DNA from: Tunturiibacter empetritectus
Lineage (GTDB): Bacteria > Acidobacteriota > Terriglobia > Terriglobales > Acidobacteriaceae
Assembly: GCF_014201375.1 (NCBI RefSeq)
Contig: NZ_JACHDZ010000011.1
Coordinates: 1 to 43,009, forward strand
Reading direction: 5' to 3'
Length of the DNA stretch: 43,009 nucleotides
Shown here: positions 33,798 through 42,783 of the stretch, piece after piece
How the letters are laid out: each line of letters opens with the position of its first letter
Numbering within the stretch: position 1 is the stretch's first letter
Notes under the pieces: model-generated
Database searches by the model: none
Told to the model about the DNA's origin: nothing
What the model saw: the letters and a program-made list of their open reading frames with translations, nothing else
Made by a program: the position numbers and the translations under genes

Positions 33798-34676
33798 ATG
33801 AGTGCCGCCAAAAAGAAAATTCTCGTGACTGGAGCGACCGGACAGGTGGGTAAGGTCCTGCTTCCCTATCTGCTTGCCGACGATTCGGTAGAAGTGGTTG
33901 CCGGTGTCCGCAACCTGGAAAAGGCCGCCGATCTCGGTGTTCCAGCCGTCTACCTGGACCTCGACAAGTTCGATTCGATCACGCCCGCACTTCAGGGTAT
34001 CGATAGACTTTTTCTGATGACCGGATACACCGTGGATATGCTGAAGCAGAGCAAAGATGTCATCGACGTCTCTGCGAAAGTCGGAGTCGAGCAGATCGTG
34101 CACCTAGGTGCCTGCGGAGATAACGATACACACATTGGCCACTATGGATGGCACCAGTTCATCGAGCGCTACATCGCTTCCTCTGGCATCCGCTTCCATA
34201 CCCATCTGCGCCCGGAGATGTTTATGCAAAATCTGCTCGGTTACGGGGGCGAAAGCTTCGTCAAAGAGGGGCTCATTCGCCACTACATCGGCAAAGCACG
34301 ATGGAGCTGGGTCGACGCCGATGATATTGCAGCCGCGGCCGCAGTTTCTCTGCTTGATCCGGAGAAGCACCATGGACAGACCTACCGTCTGGGCTATGAG
34401 GCGAAGAGCTTTAGTGAAATCGCGCAACTCATGACCGAATACTTTGGCAAACCCTATCGTTATGAATCCCTGCCGGCGGAAGAGTTTTACAAGAACGTCC
34501 TAGCTACGGGCGGAGAGCCTGCCTACATGAAGTGCGTATATGAATGCTTTCGCGATTTCACCACTGGAGAATTGAAGGGCGATGAGGTGTTTGACAACTT
34601 CCCGTCGATCGTCGGAAGACCGCCGACGACAATCGCCCAGTTTATCGAGAAAAACGCCGACGCATTTCGCTACTAA
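33798..34676 (+). CDS. NmrA-family NAD(P)-binding protein
   Basis: The 292-residue product starts with KKKILVTGATGQVGKVLLPYL and has VVAGVRNLEKA, LMTGYTVDML, the HLGACGDND segment and the C-terminal region ALLDPEKHHGQTYRLG. It belongs to the atypical SDR/NmrA group (quinone oxidoreductase 2-like), lacking the classical catalytic Tyr-Lys pair. AAGGAG precedes the ATG. It resembles, but is clearly different from, the NmrA protein at 5794 and sits between two redox enzymes. Confidence 0.87.
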   Translation: MSAAKKKILVTGATGQVGKVLLPYLLADDSVEVVAGVRNLEKAADLGVPAVYLDLDKFDSITPALQGIDRLFLMTGYTVDMLKQSKDVIDVSAKVGVEQIVHLGACGDNDTHIGHYGWHQFIERYIASSGIRFHTHLRPEMFMQNLLGYGGESFVKEGLIRHYIGKARWSWVDADDIAAAAAVSLLDPEKHHGQTYRLGYEAKSFSEIAQLMTEYFGKPYRYESLPAEEFYKNVLATGGEPAYMKCVYECFRDFTTGELKGDEVFDNFPSIVGRPPTTIAQFIEKNADAFRY

Positions 34677-34935
34677 GCACGACACGCTTAGGCATTGAGC
34701 TTTCGCGGAACAAGCTAACGTACCGGCAGACCCGAGCTCCAGATAAAGCTGCTGATAGTTTCGATGACGGCGACGCACAATTCCTGACCGGCGAATTGTA
34801 GTGGTGTCTCCGCTGGTCCAGTAACTATCCCAAGTCTCGACCTAGATTTACCTGTTGCGCTCATGCGACAGAGATACCCCATACTCAGCACGCGAACGAC
34901 AGCGCAGCTGACAGGATGAAAAGAGGTTTACTCCG

Positions 34936-36021
34936 ATGTATATAGCCCACGGTTACGCCGCACAATCTGCTACTGGCCGCCTCGAACCATTCACCTTCGA
35001 ACGGCGCGATCTCCGCGCAAATGACGTGCTTATCGACATTCTCTACAGTGGAGTTTGTCATTCCGATATCCATACCGTTCGGAACGAGTGGGAGGGATCC
35101 GTCTATCCGGACGGCACCATCTATCCGGCGTTGCCTGGCCACGAGATCGTCGGACGAGTGAGAGCTATAGGTGATGCGGTTACCAAATTCAACGCAGGCG
35201 ATCTGGTTGCCGTCGGCACCATGGTCGATAGCTGCGCAGAATGCGCAAACTGCAAGCGGGGACTGGAGCAGTTTTGCCAGCTTGGAGCTACGTGGACCTA
35301 CAATTCGCCCGATCGTATCTCCGGAGCGAATACTTATGGTGGCTACTCGGACTTGATTGTCGTACGCCAGGAGTTCGTGTTGAAGGTGACGCACGCCAAA
35401 GAGGACCTTGCCGCTGTGGCACCTCTCCTTTGCGCGGGCATCACGATGTGGTCGCCGCTCCGTCATTGGGAGGCAGGTCCGGGCAAGAAGGTCGGCATCG
35501 TGGGAATTGGTGGCTTGGGTCATATGGGGATCAAGCTCGCGCGTGCCTTGGGCGCCCATGTGGTTGCCTTCACAACTTCAGAGAGCAAGCGGACAGATGC
35601 CCTGGCCCTGGGTGCTGACGAGGTCGTCCTGTCGCGCGACGCGAACGAGATGAAGCGTCACGCTGGAAGTCTGGATCTGATCGTCAATGCAGTAGCAGTA
35701 CAACATGAACTTGACGCGTACTTGGGGCTGTTGAATCTTGACGGCACAATGGCACTCGTTGGGGTTCCAGCTGAGCCGCACCCTTCTCCCTCGGTGACGA
35801 ACCTGATCTTCGGTCGCCGCAGCCTTGCAGGCTCGCTTGTAGGTGGTATCTCGGAGACACAGGAACTTCTGGACTTCAGTGCCAAGAACCGAATTCTTGC
35901 AGATATCGAGACCATACCTATCGCTCGCATCGAGGACGCGTTCGAGCGCATGGGACGGAGCGATATCAAGTACAGGTTTGTGATTGACATGCAATCAGCG
36001 AGCAATTCAACCCGTTCCTGA
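34936..36021 (+). CDS. Zinc-dependent alcohol dehydrogenase (cinnamyl-alcohol/YahK-like)
   Basis: The 361-residue medium-chain dehydrogenase has the catalytic zinc ligands in GVCHSDIHT (Cys41) and GHEIVG, the structural zinc cysteines in CAECANCKRGLEQFC, LLCAGITMW, and the Rossmann GIGGLGHMGIKLA motif (about 192-204). It belongs to the cinnamyl alcohol dehydrogenase group that reduces a wide range of aldehydes with NADPH. AAGAGGT precedes the ATG. Together with the Old Yellow Enzyme immediately downstream (65 bases) it could reduce enals at both the carbonyl and double bond. Confidence 0.93.
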   Translation: MYIAHGYAAQSATGRLEPFTFERRDLRANDVLIDILYSGVCHSDIHTVRNEWEGSVYPDGTIYPALPGHEIVGRVRAIGDAVTKFNAGDLVAVGTMVDSCAECANCKRGLEQFCQLGATWTYNSPDRISGANTYGGYSDLIVVRQEFVLKVTHAKEDLAAVAPLLCAGITMWSPLRHWEAGPGKKVGIVGIGGLGHMGIKLARALGAHVVAFTTSESKRTDALALGADEVVLSRDANEMKRHAGSLDLIVNAVAVQHELDAYLGLLNLDGTMALVGVPAEPHPSPSVTNLIFGRRSLAGSLVGGISETQELLDFSAKNRILADIETIPIARIEDAFERMGRSDIKYRFVIDMQSASNSTRS

Positions 36022-36086
36022 CCTTTCACCAATAATGCAGTGGCACTTATGAAAGTCCGCAATACAAGAAATTATCGAGGTAAGCA

Positions 36087-37223
36087 ATGACAACGACAAA
36101 GCAATCCGCTCTCTCCACGCCTATCCAGTTGGGTGCGACTAAGTTGAAACACCGGGTCATTATGGCCCCACTCACACGCTCTCGCTCGATCCAGCCGAAC
36201 TCCGTTCCTGGCGAACTGATGGCGGACTACTATTCCCAGCGCGCCTCGGACGGCGGCCTGATCATTGGCGAAGCTACGAACATATCCTTGACAAGCCGCG
36301 GCTGGCTGGGGTCTCCCGGGCTCTATTCGGACGAGCAAGTTCAGGGCTGGCGAAAGATCCTCGATAGGGTTCATGCCAAGGGCGGTCTGATGTTTGCCCA
36401 ACTCTGGCACACCGGCCGTGCCTCGCATGTCTCCATGACAGGTGGAGCAACACCGGTCACCGCATCCGTCAATCCATCCTATTGGGAGAACCCTGCCCAG
36501 GTCGTCTCGACCCCGGATGGATGGATACAGCCGTCGCCCCACCGGGCCCTGGAGTTGTCTGAGATTCCCTTGATTCTCGAGGATTATCGAAAGGCCGTGG
36601 AACGTGCGAAACAAGCAGGGTTTGACGGTGTTGAACTCCATGGCGCAAACGGCTATCTGATCGACCAGTTTCTCCAGGATGGAAGCAACCAGCGGACCGA
36701 TCAATACGGCGGTTCGATTGAAAATCGAGCTCGTCTGCTGCTCGAGGCCGTAGGTGTTCTGGTGTCTGTATGGGGCAGCGAACGGGTGGGTGTCCGCGTC
36801 GGACCCGGAGGGAGCTTCAACGCGATGTTTGATAGTAATCCAGGCCCCTTGTTCTCCTACGTTGCTGAGCAACTGAATGCGTTCGATCTTGCCTATCTAC
36901 ACATCATCGAGCCGAGGGTCAGGGGTAACACTGTGATTCATGAAGGTCAGGGTCCGATCGCTTCAGAGCAGTTGCGGAAGATCTTCAAAGGCAAGATCCT
37001 CGCCGCGGGAGGCTTTGAGCCCGGGACGGCTGAGGCTGCGGTCGAACAAGGTGTCGCGGATGCGGTCGTATTTGGTCGTTATTTCATCTCAAATCCGGAT
37101 CTGCCGAGGAGAATCCAGGAGGGGCTTCCGCTCGCCGAATATGACCGGAGCACTTTCTACACTTTTGATGAACATGGATATAACGATTACCCCGCTTTCG
37201 TGCCTGAACTTGCTGAGAAGTAA
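36087..37223 (+). CDS. Old Yellow Enzyme-family alkene reductase (NemA-like)
   Basis: The 378-residue flavoprotein is a full TIM barrel: KLKHRVIMAPLTRSRS (residues 20-35), AQLWHTGRASH, VELHGANGYLIDQFLQD with the paired His-Gly-Ala-Asn motif, NQRTDQYGGSIENRARLLLEAV and the FMN-binding end AAGGFEPG with FGRYFISNPDL. The HxxN active-site pair (HGAN) is present. These enzymes reduce activated double bonds of enones, enals or nitrate esters with NAD(P)H. GAGGTAAGCA precedes the ATG. Confidence 0.95.
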   Translation: MTTTKQSALSTPIQLGATKLKHRVIMAPLTRSRSIQPNSVPGELMADYYSQRASDGGLIIGEATNISLTSRGWLGSPGLYSDEQVQGWRKILDRVHAKGGLMFAQLWHTGRASHVSMTGGATPVTASVNPSYWENPAQVVSTPDGWIQPSPHRALELSEIPLILEDYRKAVERAKQAGFDGVELHGANGYLIDQFLQDGSNQRTDQYGGSIENRARLLLEAVGVLVSVWGSERVGVRVGPGGSFNAMFDSNPGPLFSYVAEQLNAFDLAYLHIIEPRVRGNTVIHEGQGPIASEQLRKIFKGKILAAGGFEPGTAEAAVEQGVADAVVFGRYFISNPDLPRRIQEGLPLAEYDRSTFYTFDEHGYNDYPAFVPELAEK

Positions 37224-37231
37224 GCCGAGGC

Positions 37232-37258
37232 GAGCGGCGTAGATGGACCACGCCGCTC
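37232..37258 (+). terminator. Hairpin after the alkene reductase gene
   Basis: GAGCGGCGT and its reverse complement ACGCCGCTC form a perfect 9-base stem with a 9-base loop starting 9 bases after the stop codon. No T-run follows, so its use as an intrinsic terminator is uncertain, but it marks the end of the four-gene + strand run. Confidence 0.55.
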
Positions 37259-37345
37259 ACTCGCTACTGACCTAGCGGCCTATCTTCATTCGCTGAGCCA
37301 GGCCCGCGCGATGACTTGCCTGTTGAGCTCAAGAGAGAGGTTTTC

Positions 37346-38435
37346 ATGGTTCTACGTCTGTTGCATGCATTCCTTGTCGTCACCTTTTTCGCCGTGATGG
37401 TTGAGTCTTCCGGGGCGACCACGGTGACTATTCACACAGAAGATGCACGAGCAACCCTCAAGGCGATGCAAGATCACTCTCTGACCAAAGATGAGGCGAC
37501 AAAGATTGCCACGATGCATGGCAATCAGGCTGTTATCCGCAAGCTTCAAGAATTCAAGATTCCTGCGACAGTCCAGACTTTTGCTGATGCTTTATATTCG
37601 GCGGCTCATGATCAGGCTGCCCGCGGCCTCGCAGAACAGGCTATCGGGCTCGATCATGTGAAGCTTAACATACCCTTGATTGTCGCGCTCCTCGACGAGA
37701 TACAAGCCCATCCCCGCGTGTTTGAGCAGCCGATCCAGCGCGCATTGCAATGTTCACGCCTTCCAACGCAAATATTCATCTTGACGGCTATGTCGTTGCC
37801 TCTGGCGATGGAGGCGGTTACGCATTTGGCGACACTGATTTTTTCCTCAACGTCGGCATCGTCGACGACCTTGTCGTGGCAAAGAGCACGACAGTCCATG
37901 AAATGTATCACGCGGTTCAGGGATTTTATGCACCAGATCGTGAGCCGAAGAGCGGCCCTTCTAGCGGATCGCCACAAACATCCTGTTCGAACGTTGAACA
38001 CCTCTTCGGGAATTTATATGAGGAAGGATCCGCTAGGTATGTCGAAGAATTCTCGCTTATGTCCCAGTCCCACTCGCCGGCAGCCAAGCAAATGCTTTCA
38101 GATATCGAAGACGGCATATTTCGCGTGAAGCCGGCGCGACGCTGTTGGATATGTCTGTTGGGTCCTTGGCTGCCCGTCAATCTCTTCCGTATGACGACGT
38201 GTATGCAGTCGGCTTCCTTGGACATGGATTGCTTTACGGCATTGGTTATGTGATGGCCAAGGCAATTGTCGATAGCGAAGGCTATGGAGGGCTTATAACC
38301 TCTCTGCGTCAGCCACCTCATATGTTTGTGCTCCGCTACATCCAGCTACCCCAGTACGGAGCCGATAAAGACCATCCCCGACTTGGAACGAACACGATTA
38401 AAGCTGCTCATCGTCTCGAACATTTGTGCAAATGA
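37346..38435 (+). pseudogene. Secreted HExxH metallopeptidase broken by two frameshifts
   Basis: Three consecutive frames make one protein of about 360 residues. Frame 1 from 37346 has a signal peptide (LLHAFLVVTFFAVMVESSGA) and runs to about 37745. Frame 2 continues AMFTPSNANIHLDGY with the zinc site HEMYH (His codons 37897 and 37909) and YEEGSARYVEEF. Frame 3, from about 38125, continues REAGATLLDMSVGSLAAR, GLLYGIGYVMAKAIV and the ending AAHRLEHLCK. One missing base near 37744 (RA-I-AMF reading) and one near 38122 restore it. An AGAGAGAGG site precedes the start. Either real decay or sequencing error. Confidence 0.75.
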
Positions 38436-38529
38436 TTTCAGAAGCAGTTCCAAGCCTCGCAAGAGTGATATCGATGCCACCGCGCTTATAAAGAACAATC
38501 GAATTCTCGCGTTGTTGAAGGAGCTTTAG

Positions 38530-38802
38530 ATGAAGATCGCTTTCGTTAGTCTTCCCGTTGCGGGACACCTGAACCCTATGTCGGCGCTTGCCGCAAGGGT
38601 GCAGTCCGACGGGAATGAAGTCGTGTTCATTTCGGTGGCGGATGCTGAAGCACGCGCAGTTGCAGCCGGTCTGCGTTTCGTAGCTGTGGGAACCGATCAC
38701 CTGCCGCTCGGAAGCACCAAGGCTGTGGAGCAGCAATTCAGCACGATTCAAGGAGGAGAACGAGGAATTGGTCAAAACTTCGGCGGTTCGATTCGAAGCT
38801 GA
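38530..38802 (+). pseudogene. N-terminal fragment of a GT1-family glycosyltransferase
   Basis: The 90-residue frame begins MKIAFVSLPVAGHLNPMSAL and continues with VVFISVADAEARAVAAGLRFVAVG, the first beta-alpha units of macrolide/zeaxanthin-type UDP-glycosyltransferases (GT-B fold). Intact members have about 400 residues; the nucleotide-binding C-terminal half is absent and the sequence becomes unrelated after about residue 75, with no continuation in the next bases. It appears to be a 3'-deleted gene, perhaps removed together with the preceding decay. Confidence 0.75.
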
Positions 38803-38852
38803 TCTAATCGGCTGTTAAAACCGCGCGATGAATTTAACAAGCGGAAGATCCC

Positions 38853-39239
38853 CTAGCGCCAGCCTGGCGAGCTCTCCCGCGCTAACCGCCACCAGACCAA
38901 CATAAACAACACTGCCAGCGCAAGGTCAATGCCGCCGAAGTACAGATCGCTATGATCCAGCCTGCCGTGACGGTATAGCACCATCGCGCCGATGCCGAAG
39001 CTCAACTTCTCGATCACGGCGAAAGGAATGACCGGACGCAGCCGCACCGGCTGGTACGCGATCGCAAGGAACAGGAGTTGCCACACCAGTGTCACCCCGA
39101 CGAATCCGTAAAAGAACATCGGATGCGTGATCGGCGGTGGATCCTGCTGACCGATTGCTTGCTCCATAAAGTACAAGGGTGCTATGGAGATCACTCCATA
39201 AACACCCGAAATATTGAATACCCAGCGCGAAAATTTCAT
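38853..39239 (-). CDS. Four-helix integral membrane protein
   Basis: The 128-residue product has four membrane segments (about 7-25, 43-62, 70-88, 100-118): FNISGVYGVISIAPLYFME, MFFYGFVGVTLVWQLLFLAIAY, VIEKLSFGIGAMVLY and LALAVLFMLVWWRLA. The ATG at 39239 is used because CGAGGAG lies just before it. No family can be named; its pattern of polar residues between helices 1 and 2 is typical of small acidobacterial membrane proteins next to cupins. Confidence 0.7.
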   Translation of the reverse strand: MKFSRWVFNISGVYGVISIAPLYFMEQAIGQQDPPPITHPMFFYGFVGVTLVWQLLFLAIAYQPVRLRPVIPFAVIEKLSFGIGAMVLYRHGRLDHSDLYFGGIDLALAVLFMLVWWRLARESSPGWR

Positions 39240-39393
39240 TGGCCGCTCCTCGAGAGATACCAACCCTTGCTTTCGACAAATGATAAACGCGGATTAGACT
39301 CGCGTCCCACAAACCCGGAGACTCCGCGAGGACAGTCCGCTGCTTTTTCAAGAAAGAGGCGGAATCGTTTATGTCGCCATCACTGCGCGGGTA

Positions 39394-39427
39394 CATCTCT
39401 TGAGTTCGAAGGTGAACTCAAGAGATG
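39394..39427 (-). terminator. Perfect 14-bp hairpin downstream of the cupin gene
   Basis: CATCTCTTGAGTTC (39394-39407) and GAACTCAAGAGATG (39414-39427) are exact inverted repeats with loop GAAGGT, 8 bases past the cupin stop codon. There is no following T-run on the - strand. It may be a terminator-like or mRNA-stabilising element; length and perfection also fit a regulatory palindrome. Confidence 0.6.
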
Positions 39428-39435
39428 CACCCATA

Positions 39436-39957
39436 CTAAGCATGGTCTGCGACAAGGAATGTCTGGTTCTTTTCCATGGATTTGGTCAATTTCTCAAAGT
39501 CGGCCTGGGTGAGTTGAGTGGGCAAGAAGTCTGTCCTGCCATCCGGATGCACCGCATCCTTCATCATTCGCTCGTGGTGATACGTTGAGACACTCAGCAC
39601 GCGGCACGGACGCTCACTCTTATTGAAGAACGAGTGAGGCGCATTGGGTCGCACCATCAGACTCTCTCCGGCTTCGCACGTGTCCCACTCAGTGACACCC
39701 TGGTTGTTCCAATAGCCGATCGACAGATCGCCTTCCAGCACGTAGAAAAACTCTGCAAATGGGTGCCTATGAAGGGGAATACCCATACCCGGCACAACCG
39801 TCATCTCAAAAATGGAAAAGGTATAGCCCGTGTTTTCTCCCAGTGCCCTCCATAGCAACTGCATAGGCCCGATATCCAGCACTGGGCCACATGTTTTGTT
39901 GTTCTTAACAACGTTGTGATGAATGACTTCTTCAAGCGGTGTGGGGAAGTTCGACAT
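39436..39957 (-). CDS. Cupin-domain protein
   Basis: The 173-residue product is a single cupin: GIPLHRHPFAEFFYVLEGDLSIGYW supplies motif 1 (HxH...E), and MVRPNAPHSFFNKSERPCRVLSVSTYHHERM supplies motif 2 with the metal His and an extra Cys and His pair. Such proteins are quercetin dioxygenase-like or sugar-binding. The ATG at 39957 follows an AAAGG site; the frame upstream starts at a TTG that is less likely. The gene is alone on its strand between a hairpin and the NAD(P)-binding gene. Confidence 0.87.
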   Translation of the reverse strand: MSNFPTPLEEVIHHNVVKNNKTCGPVLDIGPMQLLWRALGENTGYTFSIFEMTVVPGMGIPLHRHPFAEFFYVLEGDLSIGYWNNQGVTEWDTCEAGESLMVRPNAPHSFFNKSERPCRVLSVSTYHHERMMKDAVHPDGRTDFLPTQLTQADFEKLTKSMEKNQTFLVADHA

Positions 39958-40140
39958 AAACAATCCTTTCGTGAACGAGTTGGTGCTCTGAGGTGGACAC
40001 AGAGCTGGTGAGTTGCGCAGCTAGCACTCCGCTAGTGCGGTGGGTTTCACAGTTCTCGGTCGCATGAATCGTTGAAGGCGTTTACGGGGCCGATTGGATC
40101 GCCTCGATGAGAGAGGTGGGTGATCCTCACCGAGGTCTTG

Positions 40141-40767
40141 CTATGTGGTCGTCACGGTCACTGCCTGACGCACATACTGGCCGCTTTCCAGTTGCTGCAC
40201 CATAAAGGCCGCAAGATCGGCGCGCGTGATCTTGTGCGCCTTTTCGCCGCCCTCCGTACTCAGCACCCTGGCAATGCCGGTCTTCTCGCGGTCGGTCAAC
40301 ATCGGCGGCCGCACGAGCGTCCAGTCCAGGTTGCTGCCTTCGATCTCAGCCTCCATGCCGGCCTTATCTATCAGCAGACCCCGCAGAAACGTCCGCATGA
40401 GTACGTGCTCGTTAAAGAAGCCAGCGTTCTTTACGCTCTCGCCCGCACCCACCATTGAAATCTTCAGCAGCCGCCGCACGCCATTGCGCCGCATCGCGTC
40501 GACAATATTGTGTGCCGCGCTCGCTTCCATCGTCGTCACCTTCCACGGCGTCTTGCCGCCAAGCGCGTCGATGACCGCATCCTGCCCCGCTACCGCAATG
40601 TCGACCGCAGCCGCGTCTAGCACGTCTCCTGCAACAACTCTGACATTCGCCTTCTTATAATGCGCGGCACCGCGCACGAAGGCCGTCACTTTATGCCCGG
40701 CGGCCAACGCCTCATTTACCAGTGCCTCTCCGCTCTTGCCCGCTGCTCCAATCACTAGAACTTTCAT
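40141..40767 (-). CDS. NAD(P)-binding protein, NmrA/SDR-like (YwnB type)
   Basis: The 208-residue product is a short atypical SDR: MKVLVIGAAGKSGEALVNEAL (GxxGxxG), TAFVRGAAHYKK, VVAGDVLDAAAV, DAVIDALGG and LDWTLVRPPML with ITRADLAAFMV. This is the NAD(P)H-binding family of biliverdin reductase B/YwnB-like proteins. GAGGAGGA lies before the ATG. It diverges from a TetR gene with 156 bases between starts containing inverted repeats, so it is the probable target of that repressor. Confidence 0.88.
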   Translation of the reverse strand: MKVLVIGAAGKSGEALVNEALAAGHKVTAFVRGAAHYKKANVRVVAGDVLDAAAVDIAVAGQDAVIDALGGKTPWKVTTMEASAAHNIVDAMRRNGVRRLLKISMVGAGESVKNAGFFNEHVLMRTFLRGLLIDKAGMEAEIEGSNLDWTLVRPPMLTDREKTGIARVLSTEGGEKAHKITRADLAAFMVQQLESGQYVRQAVTVTTT

Positions 40768-40834
40768 CGCATCCTCCTCTTGCCTCGATATGGCCGCCAT
40801 CCAAATACGCGGCCTAACAATTAGAGACCTAATC

Positions 40835-40912
40835 TAACCATTGGTTGCAAAATAATCGCTGGTTTGTATCCAATGGTTATAAATCTACATTTGGTCGCAG
40901 TAAGCGGCCAAA
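40835..40912. promoter_or_regulatory. Operator-like inverted repeats in the divergent TetR promoter
   Basis: TAACCATTGG (40835-40844) and CCAATGGTTA (40870-40879) are exact inverted repeats 25 bases apart. Nearer the TetR start, TTTGGTCGC (40890-40898) and GCGGCCAAA (40904-40912) form a second, near-perfect inverted repeat. Both pairs lie between the NAD(P)-binding gene and TetR start codons, where a repressor would control both genes. Confidence 0.6.
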
Positions 40913-40923
40913 CAGACTAAGCT

Positions 40924-41610
40924 ATGACAGTGACATCCACATCACCAAGTCGACGGGTAGAGCGTAAGGAGAGGCTGCGGGGCGAAATCCTTGCGGCTGC
41001 CAGCAAAATGTTTGCCGATCGCGGCTACGAAGCCGTGACGCTTCGCGAGATCGCTAAAGAGATCGGTTATACGCATGCCGTGATCTATCAGCATTTCCCT
41101 GACAAGTGGCACATTCTTGCGGAGTTGAGCCGCGAGACGATCGGGCTGATGGTTCAGGACTTCGACGCGATTGCCGCTAAGCATCCTGCACCGAAAGAGC
41201 GTCTTTTTGCGACTTCACGCGGCTTGATTCAATTCTGCATTGCCCACCCACAGCAGTTTCGCAACGTCTGGTTCGGGCCTGAGAACAGAAACGGCGTCCG
41301 TGCTGGACAATACATCGACGACCTTGGCGCTCCGCTGTTCACCCGTTTCGTACAGCTCTTTTTCGATGTCGCCAAGGATGAAGGATTGCCGAATAGGGAT
41401 GACATCGTGATAGCCCACACATGGTGGTTTACGATCTTTGGCCTCGCCACACTCTTTGTTATTCAAGGAGTTGTGCCTGGATTGTCTGACCAGACTCTCG
41501 TGACCGAGCAGACGATCGCAACGCTTTGGGCGGGAGTTCAGGCGGTACCGCGATTGCCAAAGAGCGCAATCTCTAAGCGATCCGGCCGATCCAATGCCTC
41601 AAAACAATAA
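40924..41610 (+). CDS. TetR-family regulator
   Basis: The 228-residue product has an N-terminal helix-turn-helix (RGEILAAASKMFADRGYEAVTLREIAKEIGYTHAVIYQHFPDKWHIL in family pattern, about 19-64) and a WHG-type C-terminal domain (HPQQFRNVWFGPENRNG, TWWFTIFGLATLFVIQGVV). There is no good ribosome-binding sequence before the ATG, so translation may be leaderless or weak. It most likely represses itself and the divergent NAD(P)-binding gene. Confidence 0.9.
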   Translation: MTVTSTSPSRRVERKERLRGEILAAASKMFADRGYEAVTLREIAKEIGYTHAVIYQHFPDKWHILAELSRETIGLMVQDFDAIAAKHPAPKERLFATSRGLIQFCIAHPQQFRNVWFGPENRNGVRAGQYIDDLGAPLFTRFVQLFFDVAKDEGLPNRDDIVIAHTWWFTIFGLATLFVIQGVVPGLSDQTLVTEQTIATLWAGVQAVPRLPKSAISKRSGRSNASKQ

Positions 41611-41847
41611 CAGGTGCTATCTACGTGAGAAGTTCCCAAACATATCGGTGCATGCGTTTAGGGTTGTGCCTACGCGCAAACAGTAGACGATGATGGTGGT
41701 CTTCGCAGCGGTGCGTGGCAGGCTGGCTCTCAAAGCCGACATGCTCAATGCTTGAAGCCGCGCACCAAATAAGCCGTTCAGTCAACACAAGTGCGTTTAT
41801 CGTGAGTTGTTTCCTGAAGTACATGGTCAGGGGGCAATGGCGATCGG

Positions 41848-42768
41848 CTACTTGGTCGGTGTTAGCTCCGGCGGGAAAAGGAATGTGACCGCAGGACCGA
41901 ACCGCTCGCCCCAATATTTATCCTGATGCTGTCCACCCGGCTCAACGGTCAGCTTCACTTCAGGATGGTTCATTAGGCTCTTCTTCATATTCTCGGCGAG
42001 CGTTCGACTCATGGCGACGAACGCCGTGTCGAAATCAGGAAAGCCGTGTGCAGCAGCATCAGATGGAGGGACTTCCGTCGTACCCACCCCGATGGAAATG
42101 CGAGCGGGGCCTTGGACCATCGTCGACGTATCCTGCAAAACTCTTCCATTGCCAACCTGCAACGAAGTGCTTTCAAGCAAGCCCAGACCGAACGTATCAG
42201 GCTGATCGAGCAGAAGGCTCAGCGCAGCAATGGAACCCAGCGACGAACCACCCACGCCTCTATGTGTTCGGTTTGCGATCGTCCTGTAGCGCCCGTCTAG
42301 AAGAGGCAAAACCTCCCGCGTCATGAGCGCCGACAGCTTTTGCGGTGCGTCAATCAGCGCGCTATATCTGGAGTATTCGTCCTCGCGGCGGCCGGGACCA
42401 GCGTTGTCGATTCCGACCACAATCAATGGCTGAACCGCTCTTTTCGCAATCAGACTGGTCAGGGTCTCATCGATGTGCCACTCGTCCTGACCTGGCCGCG
42501 TTGTGCATCGGTCAAAAAGATCCTGCCCATCGAACATATAGAGCACGGGGTAACGCCTGGAGGAGTTTGGAGAATCGGAGTAGGCGGTCGGAAGCCAGAC
42601 TCGCACCGTGCGTTTGTCGCCGTATACCTTGCTCTCCAGCGGAACCACATCGAGAGTCCCGGTGACGGTGCTCTGACAAGGTTTCGCTGGTGTCTGCGCC
42701 GTTAGCGTAAAGGCACCGAGCAGACATACCATGCAAAGACTTACGGAAGCAATACGGCGACACAACAT
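41848..42768 (-). CDS. Secreted esterase, enterochelin esterase-like (Esterase_D)
   Basis: The 306-residue product has a signal peptide (RIASVSLCMVCLLGAFTLTAQT, cleavage near 25) and an alpha/beta hydrolase fold: RTVRVWLPTAY, YPVLYMFDGQDLFD, VVGIDNAG, the nucleophile elbow GVGGSSLGSIAAL (Ser about 173) and catalytic His in GGQHQDKYW near the end. It belongs to the putative esterase family of ferric-enterobactin esterase and S-formylglutathione hydrolase. Substrate unknown. GGAGGT precedes the ATG, and a partial gene ends 15 bases upstream, so an operon is likely. Confidence 0.9.
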   Translation of the reverse strand: MLCRRIASVSLCMVCLLGAFTLTAQTPAKPCQSTVTGTLDVVPLESKVYGDKRTVRVWLPTAYSDSPNSSRRYPVLYMFDGQDLFDRCTTRPGQDEWHIDETLTSLIAKRAVQPLIVVGIDNAGPGRREDEYSRYSALIDAPQKLSALMTREVLPLLDGRYRTIANRTHRGVGGSSLGSIAALSLLLDQPDTFGLGLLESTSLQVGNGRVLQDTSTMVQGPARISIGVGTTEVPPSDAAAHGFPDFDTAFVAMSRTLAENMKKSLMNHPEVKLTVEPGGQHQDKYWGERFGPAVTFLFPPELTPTK

Positions 42769-42783
42769 AAAGACCTCCGGAAC

